Below, piece after piece: positions 46,482 through 55,050 of a DNA stretch of 64,000 nt. The stretch comes from Belliella calami (lineage in GTDB: Bacteria; Bacteroidota; Bacteroidia; Cytophagales; Cyclobacteriaceae), in assembly GCF_022549695.1 (NCBI RefSeq), contig NZ_JAKZGS010000012.1:1-64000 (forward strand), written 5' to 3'. Every line of letters starts with the position of its first letter. Position 1 is the stretch's first letter. The notes beneath the pieces are model-generated. The model was not told the DNA's origin and searched no databases. It saw only the letters and a list, made by a program, of their open reading frames with translations. A program made the translations under genes and the position numbers.

Positions 46482-47534
46482 ATGGAAGTAGATTTTTTAC
46501 TCATTGGACAAGGATTGGCAGGCACTGTTTTGTCATACAGGTTGATCAAATCTGGATATTCCGTATTGGTAATCGATCAACCAGAGGCAAACAATAGTAG
46601 TAGGGTAGCAGCGGGGCTTTATAATCCACTTACAGGTCGCAAGATGGTAAAGACTTGGAACGCAGACTTACTGTTTCCAGAGATTGAGCCGCTGTACGAA
46701 TCCTTGGAGCAGGAGCTAAAGAGTAAGTTTTTGTACAAAAAGCCAATTTACCGTCCTTTTTTATCCATTGAGGAACAAAACGAATGGATGGGAAACAGCA
46801 GTGATATAAAGTTTCAATCTTATTTGGAAAAAATACATACTAAAAGTCTTTTCAATGAAGTTGTAAATGAATTCGGGGGAGTAATGCTCGCAGGGTCAGG
46901 TTATTTGGATATAAACACTTTGCTGGATGTTTCTTCAAATTTCCTGATAAATAAGGGTGCACTTAGGACAGAGTCATTTGAAGAAAATGAACTTGTCATT
47001 GGTGGAGGGAAAGTAATCTATAGAGACATTGAAGCTAAAGGAATTGTATATTGTAATGGCTTGGGGGCAATGAAAAGTGTCTACTTTAATTTCCTTCCAT
47101 TTGCACCAGTCAAAGGAGAAATATTGGATTTAGAGCAAGAGTTCCATCCTCAAGAGATCATAAACAGGGGTGTTTTCCGGATTGCTTTAGAGAATGGCCT
47201 AGTAAGAGTAGGATCGACTTATTCATGGCATGATTTGGATGAAGGACCTACAGAAAGGGCAAAAAATGAATTGTATGATAGGTTGGATAATCTGATGAAA
47301 ATCCAAAAGAAAATGCTCGTCGTACATAAAACAGGAATAAGGCCTGCAACAAAAGATAGGAGACCGATGTTAGGTAAACATCCTGACCATGATTGCGTTT
47401 ACATCTTCAATGGTTTTGGAGCCAAAGGTGTTTCGTTGATACCATACTATAGCAAAATGATGATAGATTTATTGGTGAATCAAAATCAACCCCATATTGA
47501 TGTTAATATAAGTCGTTTTTTTAAGTATATTTAA
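46482..47534 (+). CDS. FAD-dependent oxidoreductase (DAO-like)
   Basis: 350 residues from the ATG at 46482; the frame opens two codons earlier only with TTG. VDFLLIGQGLAGTVLSYRL is the FAD Rossmann motif, RVAAGLYNPLTGRKMVKTW is a substrate-side motif, and TGIRPATKDRRPMLGKHPDHDCVYIFNGFGAKGV closes the FAD site, as in MnmC/ThiO-like members. No partner domain is present, so not bifunctional MnmC. Divergent from the MBL gene. Confidence 0.8.
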   Translation: MEVDFLLIGQGLAGTVLSYRLIKSGYSVLVIDQPEANNSSRVAAGLYNPLTGRKMVKTWNADLLFPEIEPLYESLEQELKSKFLYKKPIYRPFLSIEEQNEWMGNSSDIKFQSYLEKIHTKSLFNEVVNEFGGVMLAGSGYLDINTLLDVSSNFLINKGALRTESFEENELVIGGGKVIYRDIEAKGIVYCNGLGAMKSVYFNFLPFAPVKGEILDLEQEFHPQEIINRGVFRIALENGLVRVGSTYSWHDLDEGPTERAKNELYDRLDNLMKIQKKMLVVHKTGIRPATKDRRPMLGKHPDHDCVYIFNGFGAKGVSLIPYYSKMMIDLLVNQNQPHIDVNISRFFKYI

Positions 47535-47555
47535 AACGTAAGTTATCTTTAACTA

Positions 47556-50500
47556 ATGAAAAAAAGAATTTTCTACTTAACACTCCTTATAGGGCTTATT
47601 TTGCCTAGTTTAAAATCCTTTGCTCAATTTGATCAAGAAAGGTTTGGCAAAAACAGAATTCAACATAAAAATATTGAATGGTATCTATTTAGCTCAAATA
47701 ACTTTGAGGTATATTACTATGACGGTGGCGTGACCAACGCCAGGATGGCAATCGATTATTTGGAAAATGAGTTCGATAGATTGACGCAAATGATTGGTTA
47801 TGTAGCTTACACTAAGCCCAAGATTTTTATTTATAATTCACCTGAAGAACTACTGCAAAGTAACCTCAATCTCAACAAAGACGATTTTACTGTAGATGGT
47901 CAAACTTTTTTCAGCAAGCTTCTTGGTGAAGTTGCTTTTACTGGGGAATGGGAGAGTTTCAAAAAAGAGTTGATATATGGGACTTCGAAAGTTATCATTG
48001 AAGAAATGCTATATGGTTCTACCATAGCAGATGCTTTTCAGTCCAATCTGATAAATAGTTTCCCTGAATGGTATATAGAAGGGGCCGCGATGTATTTGGC
48101 GCATGGCTGGGGAATGGAAATGGATGATTACATCAGGCATTATTTTAAAGATGAGAAAAAAAACAAATTCCATAGACTTAGGGAGAAAGAAGCGGCCTTG
48201 GTTGGGCAATCTATTTGGAATTTTATAGCTGAAAAGTACGGAAGACGATACATCTCCAGTATATTGAATCTCAGTAGGATCAATAGGAATGAGGAAAATA
48301 GTATTGCCAATACAATTGGTTTGAATTACAATGCATTCCGTGAGCAATGGAAGGAGTTTTATACCAAGATTAACGAACCAGTATTGACTACTTTCAAAGG
48401 ATTTGATGAAAGTAATGTTGTGAACAGAACAAAAGCTTCACAATTGGGGATTATAAATGACATCAAGTTTAGTCCTGATGGTAAACATTTAGCATATGTT
48501 ATTAACAATGGTGGCAAGTTTAAAGTGCAGGTACAGGAGTTAGCCACCAAAAGAGAAAGGACAATCCTATCAGGAGGAAGCAAATCTGCTGATCAGCCTG
48601 CTAACTTGACAAGTCCAGTTTTGGCATGGAAGGATACGCTAAACCTTGCCATAGCTACTTATAAAAGAGGCACTACTTCTTTGGTGTTGAGGGCAATAGA
48701 TGGTTCTGGCCAAGATAAAATTTACTTAAGAAATATAACACAGATATTGAGCATTGATTATAACTCCACCGGCAGAAACATGGTGGTGTCAGCAATATCC
48801 AACAATGGAAAAACAGATATTTTCTCACTTAATGTAAGAGGAGTCGGGAAAAGGTTGACAAATAATGTTTTTGACAACATCGATCCCGTATTTTTGAATG
48901 ACTCGACAATTATTTATTCTTCAAATTTCACGGATTTACCAGATTCTGTTTTGACTAGATATCCAGATGTTAGAGAATTACCTGATTATTTTAATCTCTT
49001 CAAGATAGATATTACTGATTCCACGGAAATCACAACCAAACTAACCAATAGCAATAATAAGAATATCAAAACAAGTGTATTAAATGGCAATTTTGTTCTC
49101 CACCTAAGTGATCAGAGTGGAATCATGAATTTGATGAGAATGAGTGTAAATGGAGCTATTTCTAGTCAAGTTTCATCATTTAACAAAAGCTTGGAGGCAT
49201 TTGATTATTCAGCAAGATTGAATAGAATCGCTTATTCCTATAGGGATGGCAACCAAAGTGTATTGGTAGTAGAGCCTTACTCAAATACAGATCAATTCAC
49301 ACCAAGCACACCGAGAATTCAGCTTCAGCAAGCAAAAGTCCTTAATGAAAGGTTGAGTTCCCGTAGGACAGAGCAACAAGCAGACATTAGAAATGACAGG
49401 CCTGATGATGCAAGGGGAAGGATTGTGACAGAAGAAGCCAAAAGAGATACTACTTTAAATATACGATTGGAAGATCTGATGATTGGAGGAAGAACTCCAC
49501 AATCTTCGACAGGAGTCAATAGAGCGCCACAAACAACAGCTCCAATACCATTAGTCCAAGACTCTATACCCCCTTTTACAGGAAATACCACAGGTAGCAT
49601 CAATACAGAAAGGTTGAGGTTTGAAAGAAGGGGAGGGATTGATACAGAAAACTATTCGTTTGATACTATTCCAGAAATTAGTCAACCAACTTCAGGTTTG
49701 TCACAATTGCAGGCAAGGAGTAGCCTCTTGGATAATTTTAGAAAACAGAGTTTGAGGAGATTAGTGACTGGGCCTCAAAGAATGACTCCTCAATTCATTA
49801 CGAGTAGCTTGAAAACCACCTTTGTGGTTGATCCTTTAAGAGGGTTTGGGATTAGCTTGAATGGTAAAATGTCAGATTTGCTTGAGAACCATCTATTCGA
49901 AGGAGGTATTATGACCACCTTGGATTTTAGGTCTGGAAGTGATATATTCTTTGACTATCAATATCTTAAACAAAGAGTAGATGTTAGGGCAAGGTTTGAC
50001 AGAAGATCTATTCAGATAACAGAAGGAGATTTGACATTCCAGAAATATGTATTGACTAAAGCTGAATTGGGTTTTTCTTATCCATTTACCGTACACAGTA
50101 GAGTGATGGCCGCGCCATTCTTCGCAAAGAGTCAGTATTTTAATTTGAATTCTGATTCGATTTTGCGGGGCACAGTACCAGAGCAAAATAGATTTGATGT
50201 AAACTATGCCGGTGCCAAGGTTGAATTTGTAGTAGATAAAACTCAACAGCTTGGGCTGTATATGCAGCAAGGTTTGAAAGGTAAAATTGGAGCTGTTCAT
50301 TATCAAGGGATGAATGACGGTGAAAGGTCGTTTACAAATGCTTATTTGGATTTGAGAAACTATCAAAAGATCCACAAGAATATTACTTTCGCTACAAGAC
50401 TGTTTGCAGGATCGTTTTTTGGAAAAAATCCTCAGACATATCTCGTAGGTGGTATGGATAACTGGCTTTTCAATCAGTTTTATAGTCCTCCTACAAATAG

Positions 50501-50972
50501 GCCAGAAGTATCTCCTGTCAGAAATTCTGGCGGTTTCGAAAATTCTAATATACTCTTTGCAGAATTCGTTGATTTGAGGGGATACGATTATGATGAAATT
50601 CGAGGTAAGAATGTTTTGACATTCTCGTCAGAATTGAGAATTCCTCTTTTCTCTTATTTGTCTAGGGGAAATATTACTTCAAATTTCATCAAAAATTTTC
50701 AGCTGGTAGCCTTTTATGATGTTGGGACTTCATGGAATGACTCTCCACCATGGGATCGTGTCAATGATCAAAATACCGAAGTGATTGACTCCGAAGGTTC
50801 TCCATTTTTGATTACACTTAATAACTTCAACAATCCATGGCTTCAAAGTTATGGAGCGGGACTTCGGACAGTTCTTTTGAATTATTATGTCAAATTTGAT
50901 TTGGCTAGGCCAATCAGGAATTACGAGTCTGGGGATCTTAAATTTTATGTTACCTTAGGGTATAATTTCTAA
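47556..50972 (+). CDS. TolB-like propeller protein with C-terminal outer-membrane barrel
   Basis: 1138 residues, signal peptide (cut near SFAQ). The N-terminal ~270 residues resemble peptidase-MA/gluzincin domains (PEWYIEGAAMYLAHGW matches the downstream Glu motif), but the HExxH region reads IIEEMLYG, so it is probably inactive. Residues ~280-590 are beta-propeller repeats (DIKFSPDGKHLAYV). A Ser/Thr/Pro-rich linker spans ~600-690. The last ~390 residues look like a BamA/surface-antigen-type barrel ending GYNF. A conserved Bacteroidota envelope protein of unknown role, often named translocation protein TolB. yicC follows 18 bp on. Confidence 0.7.
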   Translation: MKKRIFYLTLLIGLILPSLKSFAQFDQERFGKNRIQHKNIEWYLFSSNNFEVYYYDGGVTNARMAIDYLENEFDRLTQMIGYVAYTKPKIFIYNSPEELLQSNLNLNKDDFTVDGQTFFSKLLGEVAFTGEWESFKKELIYGTSKVIIEEMLYGSTIADAFQSNLINSFPEWYIEGAAMYLAHGWGMEMDDYIRHYFKDEKKNKFHRLREKEAALVGQSIWNFIAEKYGRRYISSILNLSRINRNEENSIANTIGLNYNAFREQWKEFYTKINEPVLTTFKGFDESNVVNRTKASQLGIINDIKFSPDGKHLAYVINNGGKFKVQVQELATKRERTILSGGSKSADQPANLTSPVLAWKDTLNLAIATYKRGTTSLVLRAIDGSGQDKIYLRNITQILSIDYNSTGRNMVVSAISNNGKTDIFSLNVRGVGKRLTNNVFDNIDPVFLNDSTIIYSSNFTDLPDSVLTRYPDVRELPDYFNLFKIDITDSTEITTKLTNSNNKNIKTSVLNGNFVLHLSDQSGIMNLMRMSVNGAISSQVSSFNKSLEAFDYSARLNRIAYSYRDGNQSVLVVEPYSNTDQFTPSTPRIQLQQAKVLNERLSSRRTEQQADIRNDRPDDARGRIVTEEAKRDTTLNIRLEDLMIGGRTPQSSTGVNRAPQTTAPIPLVQDSIPPFTGNTTGSINTERLRFERRGGIDTENYSFDTIPEISQPTSGLSQLQARSSLLDNFRKQSLRRLVTGPQRMTPQFITSSLKTTFVVDPLRGFGISLNGKMSDLLENHLFEGGIMTTLDFRSGSDIFFDYQYLKQRVDVRARFDRRSIQITEGDLTFQKYVLTKAELGFSYPFTVHSRVMAAPFFAKSQYFNLNSDSILRGTVPEQNRFDVNYAGAKVEFVVDKTQQLGLYMQQGLKGKIGAVHYQGMNDGERSFTNAYLDLRNYQKIHKNITFATRLFAGSFFGKNPQTYLVGGMDNWLFNQFYSPPTNRPEVSPVRNSGGFENSNILFAEFVDLRGYDYDEIRGKNVLTFSSELRIPLFSYLSRGNITSNFIKNFQLVAFYDVGTSWNDSPPWDRVNDQNTEVIDSEGSPFLITLNNFNNPWLQSYGAGLRTVLLNYYVKFDLARPIRNYESGDLKFYVTLGYNF

Positions 50973-50990
50973 TTTACTTATTTCTTATTT

Positions 50991-51869
50991 ATGATTAAAT
51001 CAATGACAGGCTACGGTCTGGCCAGTTTTGAAGATGATTCGTTTGTGGTTAGTGTTGAAGTGAAGACATTAAATTCAAAATTTTTGGATCTTTCAATTAG
51101 AAGTCCAAAACAATTTTCGGATAAAGAGCTTGAAATTCGAAATATAGTCAGTTCCATACTTGAAAGGGGCAAAGTTAATATCTCTATTGAATTCAATAGG
51201 AAGTCTGGTGAAGAGCTTCCTGTAGGTATTGACGAGACTCTTTTTGCAGGTTACTACCATAGGTATTTGGCTTTGGCAAATTTGGTTGGAGCAGATACAA
51301 GTGACGTGTTCAAGCTCGCAATCCAATCACCAAATGTAATGACTCAATCCACAGAGAAAATTTCCGTAGGGGAAGAATGGAATGTTGTCAAAGAAGTTAT
51401 CCACCAAGCGTTGATGAAATGCGATGCATTCCGGTCAGATGAAGGAAATGTGTTGGAGAAAAAATTCAATGAAAATTTAAATATTATTAAAGCAGGCCTC
51501 CGGAATGTTGAGAAAGAAGACCCTGTCCGCAAAGATAGAATTAGGCAGAGAATAGGGAATAACTTTAAAGATTGGCTGGAGGAGAATGATTTTGACAAGA
51601 ATAGATTTGAGCAAGAGTTGATCTACTATTTCGAAAAAGTAGATATTACCGAAGAAATAGTCAGACTAGGCACTCATCTAGATTATTTTCAAAAAAACCT
51701 TCAAGAGGATACCAATCAGGGTAAAAAGTTAGGTTTTATCAGTCAGGAAATAGGTAGGGAAATCAACACGATTGGATCAAAAGCAAATGACGCAAGTATT
51801 CAAAAGCATGTCATTGTAATGAAAGATGAGCTCGAAAAAATCAAGGAGCAAGCATTGAATATCCTGTAA
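50991..51869 (+). CDS. YicC family endoribonuclease-like protein
   Basis: 292 residues. MIKSMTGYGLASFE at the N terminus, EVKTLNSKFLDLSIRSP and the C-terminal KKLGFISQEIGREINTIGSKANDA are diagnostic of YicC. E. coli YicC is an RNase acting on small RNAs. In many Bacteroidota yicC precedes gmk (guanylate kinase); no gmk follows here. Confidence 0.93.
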   Translation: MIKSMTGYGLASFEDDSFVVSVEVKTLNSKFLDLSIRSPKQFSDKELEIRNIVSSILERGKVNISIEFNRKSGEELPVGIDETLFAGYYHRYLALANLVGADTSDVFKLAIQSPNVMTQSTEKISVGEEWNVVKEVIHQALMKCDAFRSDEGNVLEKKFNENLNIIKAGLRNVEKEDPVRKDRIRQRIGNNFKDWLEENDFDKNRFEQELIYYFEKVDITEEIVRLGTHLDYFQKNLQEDTNQGKKLGFISQEIGREINTIGSKANDASIQKHVIVMKDELEKIKEQALNIL

Positions 51870-52123
51870 TTAGGAATTCAACAATAACACTAGTATTTGA
51901 TTCTTCCGAAAATTCATGCGGAAATGGCTACTTACTCCAAGTGTCGTTCAGCTCAAAGGATTATGGAGTTAGTTTTTAATGCATCAATTGACTCAAAAAA
52001 TATTAATATGTTTAGCTACTAAAATCAATGAGCGAATACAAATTTTATAAACGAGTCGCTTTTTTTATCTATATGAATTGAAAAGAAATTGATTTGTGTG
52101 TTTTCTATCAATTTCTTTATAAG
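51870..52123. other. Intergenic region after yicC
   Basis: No gene or clear remnant of gmk seen. Plain AT-rich sequence up to the terminator. Confidence 0.45.
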
Positions 52124-52162
52124 AACCCGAGTAAAGTGTCTTTGAGCTTTACTCGGGTTTTT
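52124..52162 (+). terminator. Rho-independent terminator
   Basis: AACCCGAGTAAAG (52124-52136) and CTTTACTCGGGTT (52147-52159), a perfect 13-bp stem with a 10-nt loop and a T tract. Lies between yicC (+) and tonB (-), and the stem serves the plus strand best. Confidence 0.85.
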
Positions 52163-52181
52163 GCTTTTTATTTAAATCGTA

Positions 52182-52853
52182 TTAGCCTAGTTTAAATCTT
52201 ATTGGCATTCTCATTCGAACCCTTACTGGTCTACCTCTTTGTTTTCCTGGTTGCCAGCTTGGGGCGTTTTTGATGACTCTTATAGCTTCCTCGTTACATC
52301 CTCCGTCTAGCCCTCGAAGGATTTCAATATCCTGAAGGGAGCCGTCAGTATTGACTACAAAGACTACTGTAACTGTACCTTCGATTCCCATGCGTCTTGC
52401 CTGAGTTGGGTATTTCAGGTTTTTTTGTAGATACTTGTTCCAGGCGCTCATGCCTCCAGTTGGTGTTGGCGCAGATTCTACAAACTCAAAAATTTCATCA
52501 GCATCTTCTACAATTGGGGCTTCTGTTAATTCAATATCTTGTATGACCAATTCGTCTTTTGTATCTACATCGATTACAAACTCAATTTTATCTATTTCGA
52601 TATCATTGGGGACTTCTTTGAGAACAGGTTGTTCTATAGGAGGGGGAGGAGGTGTTTCCTGTACAGTAATTGGTATGTCCAACAAGTCATCATCTATTGT
52701 GTTTAGTTGGATGTGGGTAATTGTACCATTAGCGTCATATACTTTATAGTTGAAAGCAAAGAGGGCTAAAGAAACACTTACTACTAGACCTAAATTAAAT
52801 AACATTCCAGTTTTTGTCGTAAGGTCTGCGTTAGGATTTTTTTTAAGTTCCAT
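52182..52853 (-). CDS. Energy transducer TonB, paralogue 1
   Basis: 223 residues. An N-terminal membrane helix (MLFNLGLVVSVSLALFAFNY), a Pro-rich stretch (TVQETPPPPPIEQPV), an acidic linker, and a C-terminal TonB domain (about 140-223) with YPTQARRMGIEGTVTVVFVV and APSWQPGKQRGRPVRVRM. It transfers proton-motive energy to outer-membrane receptors. Closely similar to the copy at 53490, especially in the last 90 residues. No ExbB/ExbD genes are in the window. Confidence 0.92.
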   Translation of the reverse strand: MELKKNPNADLTTKTGMLFNLGLVVSVSLALFAFNYKVYDANGTITHIQLNTIDDDLLDIPITVQETPPPPPIEQPVLKEVPNDIEIDKIEFVIDVDTKDELVIQDIELTEAPIVEDADEIFEFVESAPTPTGGMSAWNKYLQKNLKYPTQARRMGIEGTVTVVFVVNTDGSLQDIEILRGLDGGCNEEAIRVIKNAPSWQPGKQRGRPVRVRMRMPIRFKLG

Positions 52854-53455
52854 GATTTTTTTTCTTTTAATTTGATGTTAGGATTTTATGTCTATCCGCT
52901 TTCATGCAAGAAGCCAAACAATAGAATGTTGGTTGATCGATTTGTGGTTCTGTTGATAGTTAACTGTTGTGTGATGACGGGTTTTCACAACTTACAAAGC
53001 TACTTCTTACCCTACTTGCAACATTGCGGATACTCATATAGGAAATTTTTCTTCAATGTGTTTAGACCTAGCAGCTTGGTGTGATTAGTCTATGCTTTAT
53101 TGGAGTTTGCTTTTAATAAACAAAAGTTAGTTATAAAAAACTTAAATAACTAATAAGTTAATAATAAAAAGTTCAATTATTTTTAATGGATTCATTTTTC
53201 TATATTCTAATTGCCTTTTGGAACTATGATTTTCCTAGTCTAGGGTGTCAGGTGATCTAAATTGAGCTGTCCACTTTTTAACAAGAATCAAAAATATATC
53301 TTTGGTTGAATGATTTGAGATTCTGTTGACTATTGTCAGATGACTAGAACCAGCAATATGAAAAATCACTTCTTAGCCAAAGTGCACCATTGGGAATAGT
53401 TATATTAAAATATGTGGGTTTTCCATTAAGCTTATTCAAAAAAAATAGGCAAAAA
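52854..53455. other. Intergenic region with diverged 120-bp duplication
   Basis: Two stretches, about 52930-53050 and 53305-53410, share scattered blocks in the same order (TTGGTTGA, GATTTG, TTCTGTTGA, ACTTCTTA, TGCA-CATTG). They look like an old direct duplication between the two tonB paralogues. No gene seen. Confidence 0.4.
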
Positions 53456-53456
53456 A

Positions 53457-53479
53457 AAAAAGGACCGAAGTCCTTTTTT
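53457..53479 (-). terminator. Terminator of tonB paralogue 2
   Basis: On the minus strand AAAAAAGGAC-TTCG-GTCCTTTTTT, a 10-bp stem closed by a stable UUCG-type tetraloop and followed by more T. 10 bp beyond the tonB stop. Confidence 0.85.
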
Positions 53480-53489
53480 AGTTTCTTGA

Positions 53490-54164
53490 TTAACCAAGTT
53501 TGAATCTGATTGGTAATCTCATTCGAACTCTTACCGGTCTACCTCTTTGTTTTCCTGGTTCCCATTTCGGAGCTGCTTTTACTACTCTCATAGCTTCTTC
53601 ATCACAGCCTCCTCCGATTCCTCTTAGGACATCGACATCTTGTATAGTTCCATCAGTATTTACTACGAATACAACATACACTGTTCCTTCGATACCCATT
53701 CTACGGGCTTGGGTTGGATATTTAAGGTTTTTGCTCAAATATTGATTCCAACCTTCCATTCCTCCTGGAGGATTTGGAGCATTTTCAACAACGTCAAAAA
53801 TCTCATCGGCTTTTTCTTCTACTGGAGCATCAGAAATCACAACTTCTTTAATGACAGTTTCTTCTTTTACATCCACATCGAAGTTAACTTCGATTTTTTC
53901 CTCGATTTCTACCTCATCGGGAATTTCCTGGATTACCGGTTGCTCCACTGGAGGTGGAGGGGGTGGTGGTTGTTCAGTGATGGGAATGTCCAATAATTCT
54001 TCAAAATCATCGGATACCTGTCCTAAATCTTTCAAATCCCTGTCGTCAAAAGACTTGTATTCAAAAGCAAATAGAACTAAACCAACACTAACTAGTAGAC
54101 CTAGATTCAGGAACATTCCTGATCTTTTGGTCAAGTCAGCTTCTGGTGTCTTCTTAGCTTCCAT
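53490..54164 (-). CDS. Energy transducer TonB, paralogue 2
   Basis: 224 residues, same layout as its neighbour: membrane helix MFLNLGLLVSVGLVLFAFEY, Pro run (EQPPPPPPPVEQPV), acidic linker, C-terminal TonB domain with YPTQARRMGIEGTVYVVFVV and APKWEPGKQRGRPVRVRM. The linkers differ most. The tandem arrangement indicates local duplication, and each copy has its own untranslated region, so they can be expressed separately. Confidence 0.92.
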   Translation of the reverse strand: MEAKKTPEADLTKRSGMFLNLGLLVSVGLVLFAFEYKSFDDRDLKDLGQVSDDFEELLDIPITEQPPPPPPPVEQPVIQEIPDEVEIEEKIEVNFDVDVKEETVIKEVVISDAPVEEKADEIFDVVENAPNPPGGMEGWNQYLSKNLKYPTQARRMGIEGTVYVVFVVNTDGTIQDVDVLRGIGGGCDEEAMRVVKAAPKWEPGKQRGRPVRVRMRLPIRFKLG

Positions 54165-54235
54165 GGTTGTTTACTTTATTAAGGTTATTAACTTATTCCT
54201 GTTTGGAGATAACAATTCTAGTTATTTATTTTTAC

Positions 54236-54643
54236 TTATACAAGTTTAGAATCCATCTTGTATAAAATATAAAAACAAATTATCCCAAAGGCTGCTCCAA
54301 GCATATTTGCGGCAATATCAAAGTAATCAAATGATCTATTTGGTACATACAATTGCAAATACTCTACTAATATAGCAATAATTATTCCAAAAACTAAATA
54401 GCTAGTAAATAATTTTAAGTATTTCTTTTTGCTATTTGCTTCGTTCATCCATATTCTCAACCATAGGAAGTTAAGGATAAAGAAAAGCATAAAATGGACT
54501 ATTTTATCTTTATGAGGTATTTGTGGCGTTGATGGGAATTTGTCCCCAGGACTTAGCATTGCAATCAGTAATAATACCGTCCATATCAATGCTGGAAGTA
54601 CTCTGGAATTTTGAAATTTATCAAGCACCAACCAACTCGGCAT
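54236..54643 (-). CDS. VanZ-like family membrane protein
   Basis: 135 residues with four hydrophobic segments. [30 protein letters not shown] and [27 protein letters not shown] match the VanZ-like family, whose function is unresolved outside teicoplanin resistance. Starts 23 bp inside gcvH, so it is translated from the same mRNA. The gcvH-vanZ neighbourhood is common in Bacteroidota. Confidence 0.85.
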   Translation of the reverse strand: MPSWLVLDKFQNSRVLPALIWTVLLLIAMLSPGDKFPSTPQIPHKDKIVHFMLFFILNFLWLRIWMNEANSKKKYLKLFTSYLVFGIIIAILVEYLQLYVPNRSFDYFDIAANMLGAAFGIICFYILYKMDSKLV

Positions 54644-54998
54644 ATGCTTCTGATGAAAGCAAATCAGAAGGAAGGTCTCCAGATATCTTTATTTTGATCA
54701 TCCAACCAGCGCCATAAGGATCTTCATTGACAACTTCAGGTGCAGCTTCGAGTTCTTCATTGAATTCAATGATTTCTCCTTCGAGCGGCATAAAGAGATC
54801 AGAAACTGTTTTTACAGCTTCTACAGTACCGAAAATCTCACCTGTGGCAATAGTTTCTCCGACTGTTTCTACTTCGACATAGACAATATCTCCTAATTCT
54901 CTTTGGGCAAATTCAGTGATACCTATGGTGGCAACATCACCGTCGATTTTTACCCATTCATGGTCATTCGTGTACTTGAGTTCTTTAGGGAAATTCAT
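54621..54998 (-). CDS. gcvH: Glycine cleavage system H protein
   Basis: 125 residues, full length. It shuttles the aminomethyl group on lipoate between the P, T and L proteins. The lipoyl Lys sits in [20 protein letters not shown] near residue 64; [24 protein letters not shown] is the N-terminal signature. The other gcv genes are not in the window. Downstream of sprA (52 bp) and overlapping the vanZ-like gene. Confidence 0.96.
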   Translation of the reverse strand: MNFPKELKYTNDHEWVKIDGDVATIGITEFAQRELGDIVYVEVETVGETIATGEIFGTVEAVKTVSDLFMPLEGEIIEFNEELEAAPEVVNEDPYGAGWMIKIKISGDLPSDLLSSEAYAELVGA

Positions 54999-55050
54999 AT
55001 TATTTTTTTTAAGACTTTCAAAAATACAAGCTTTACTCTAATGATAAAAC

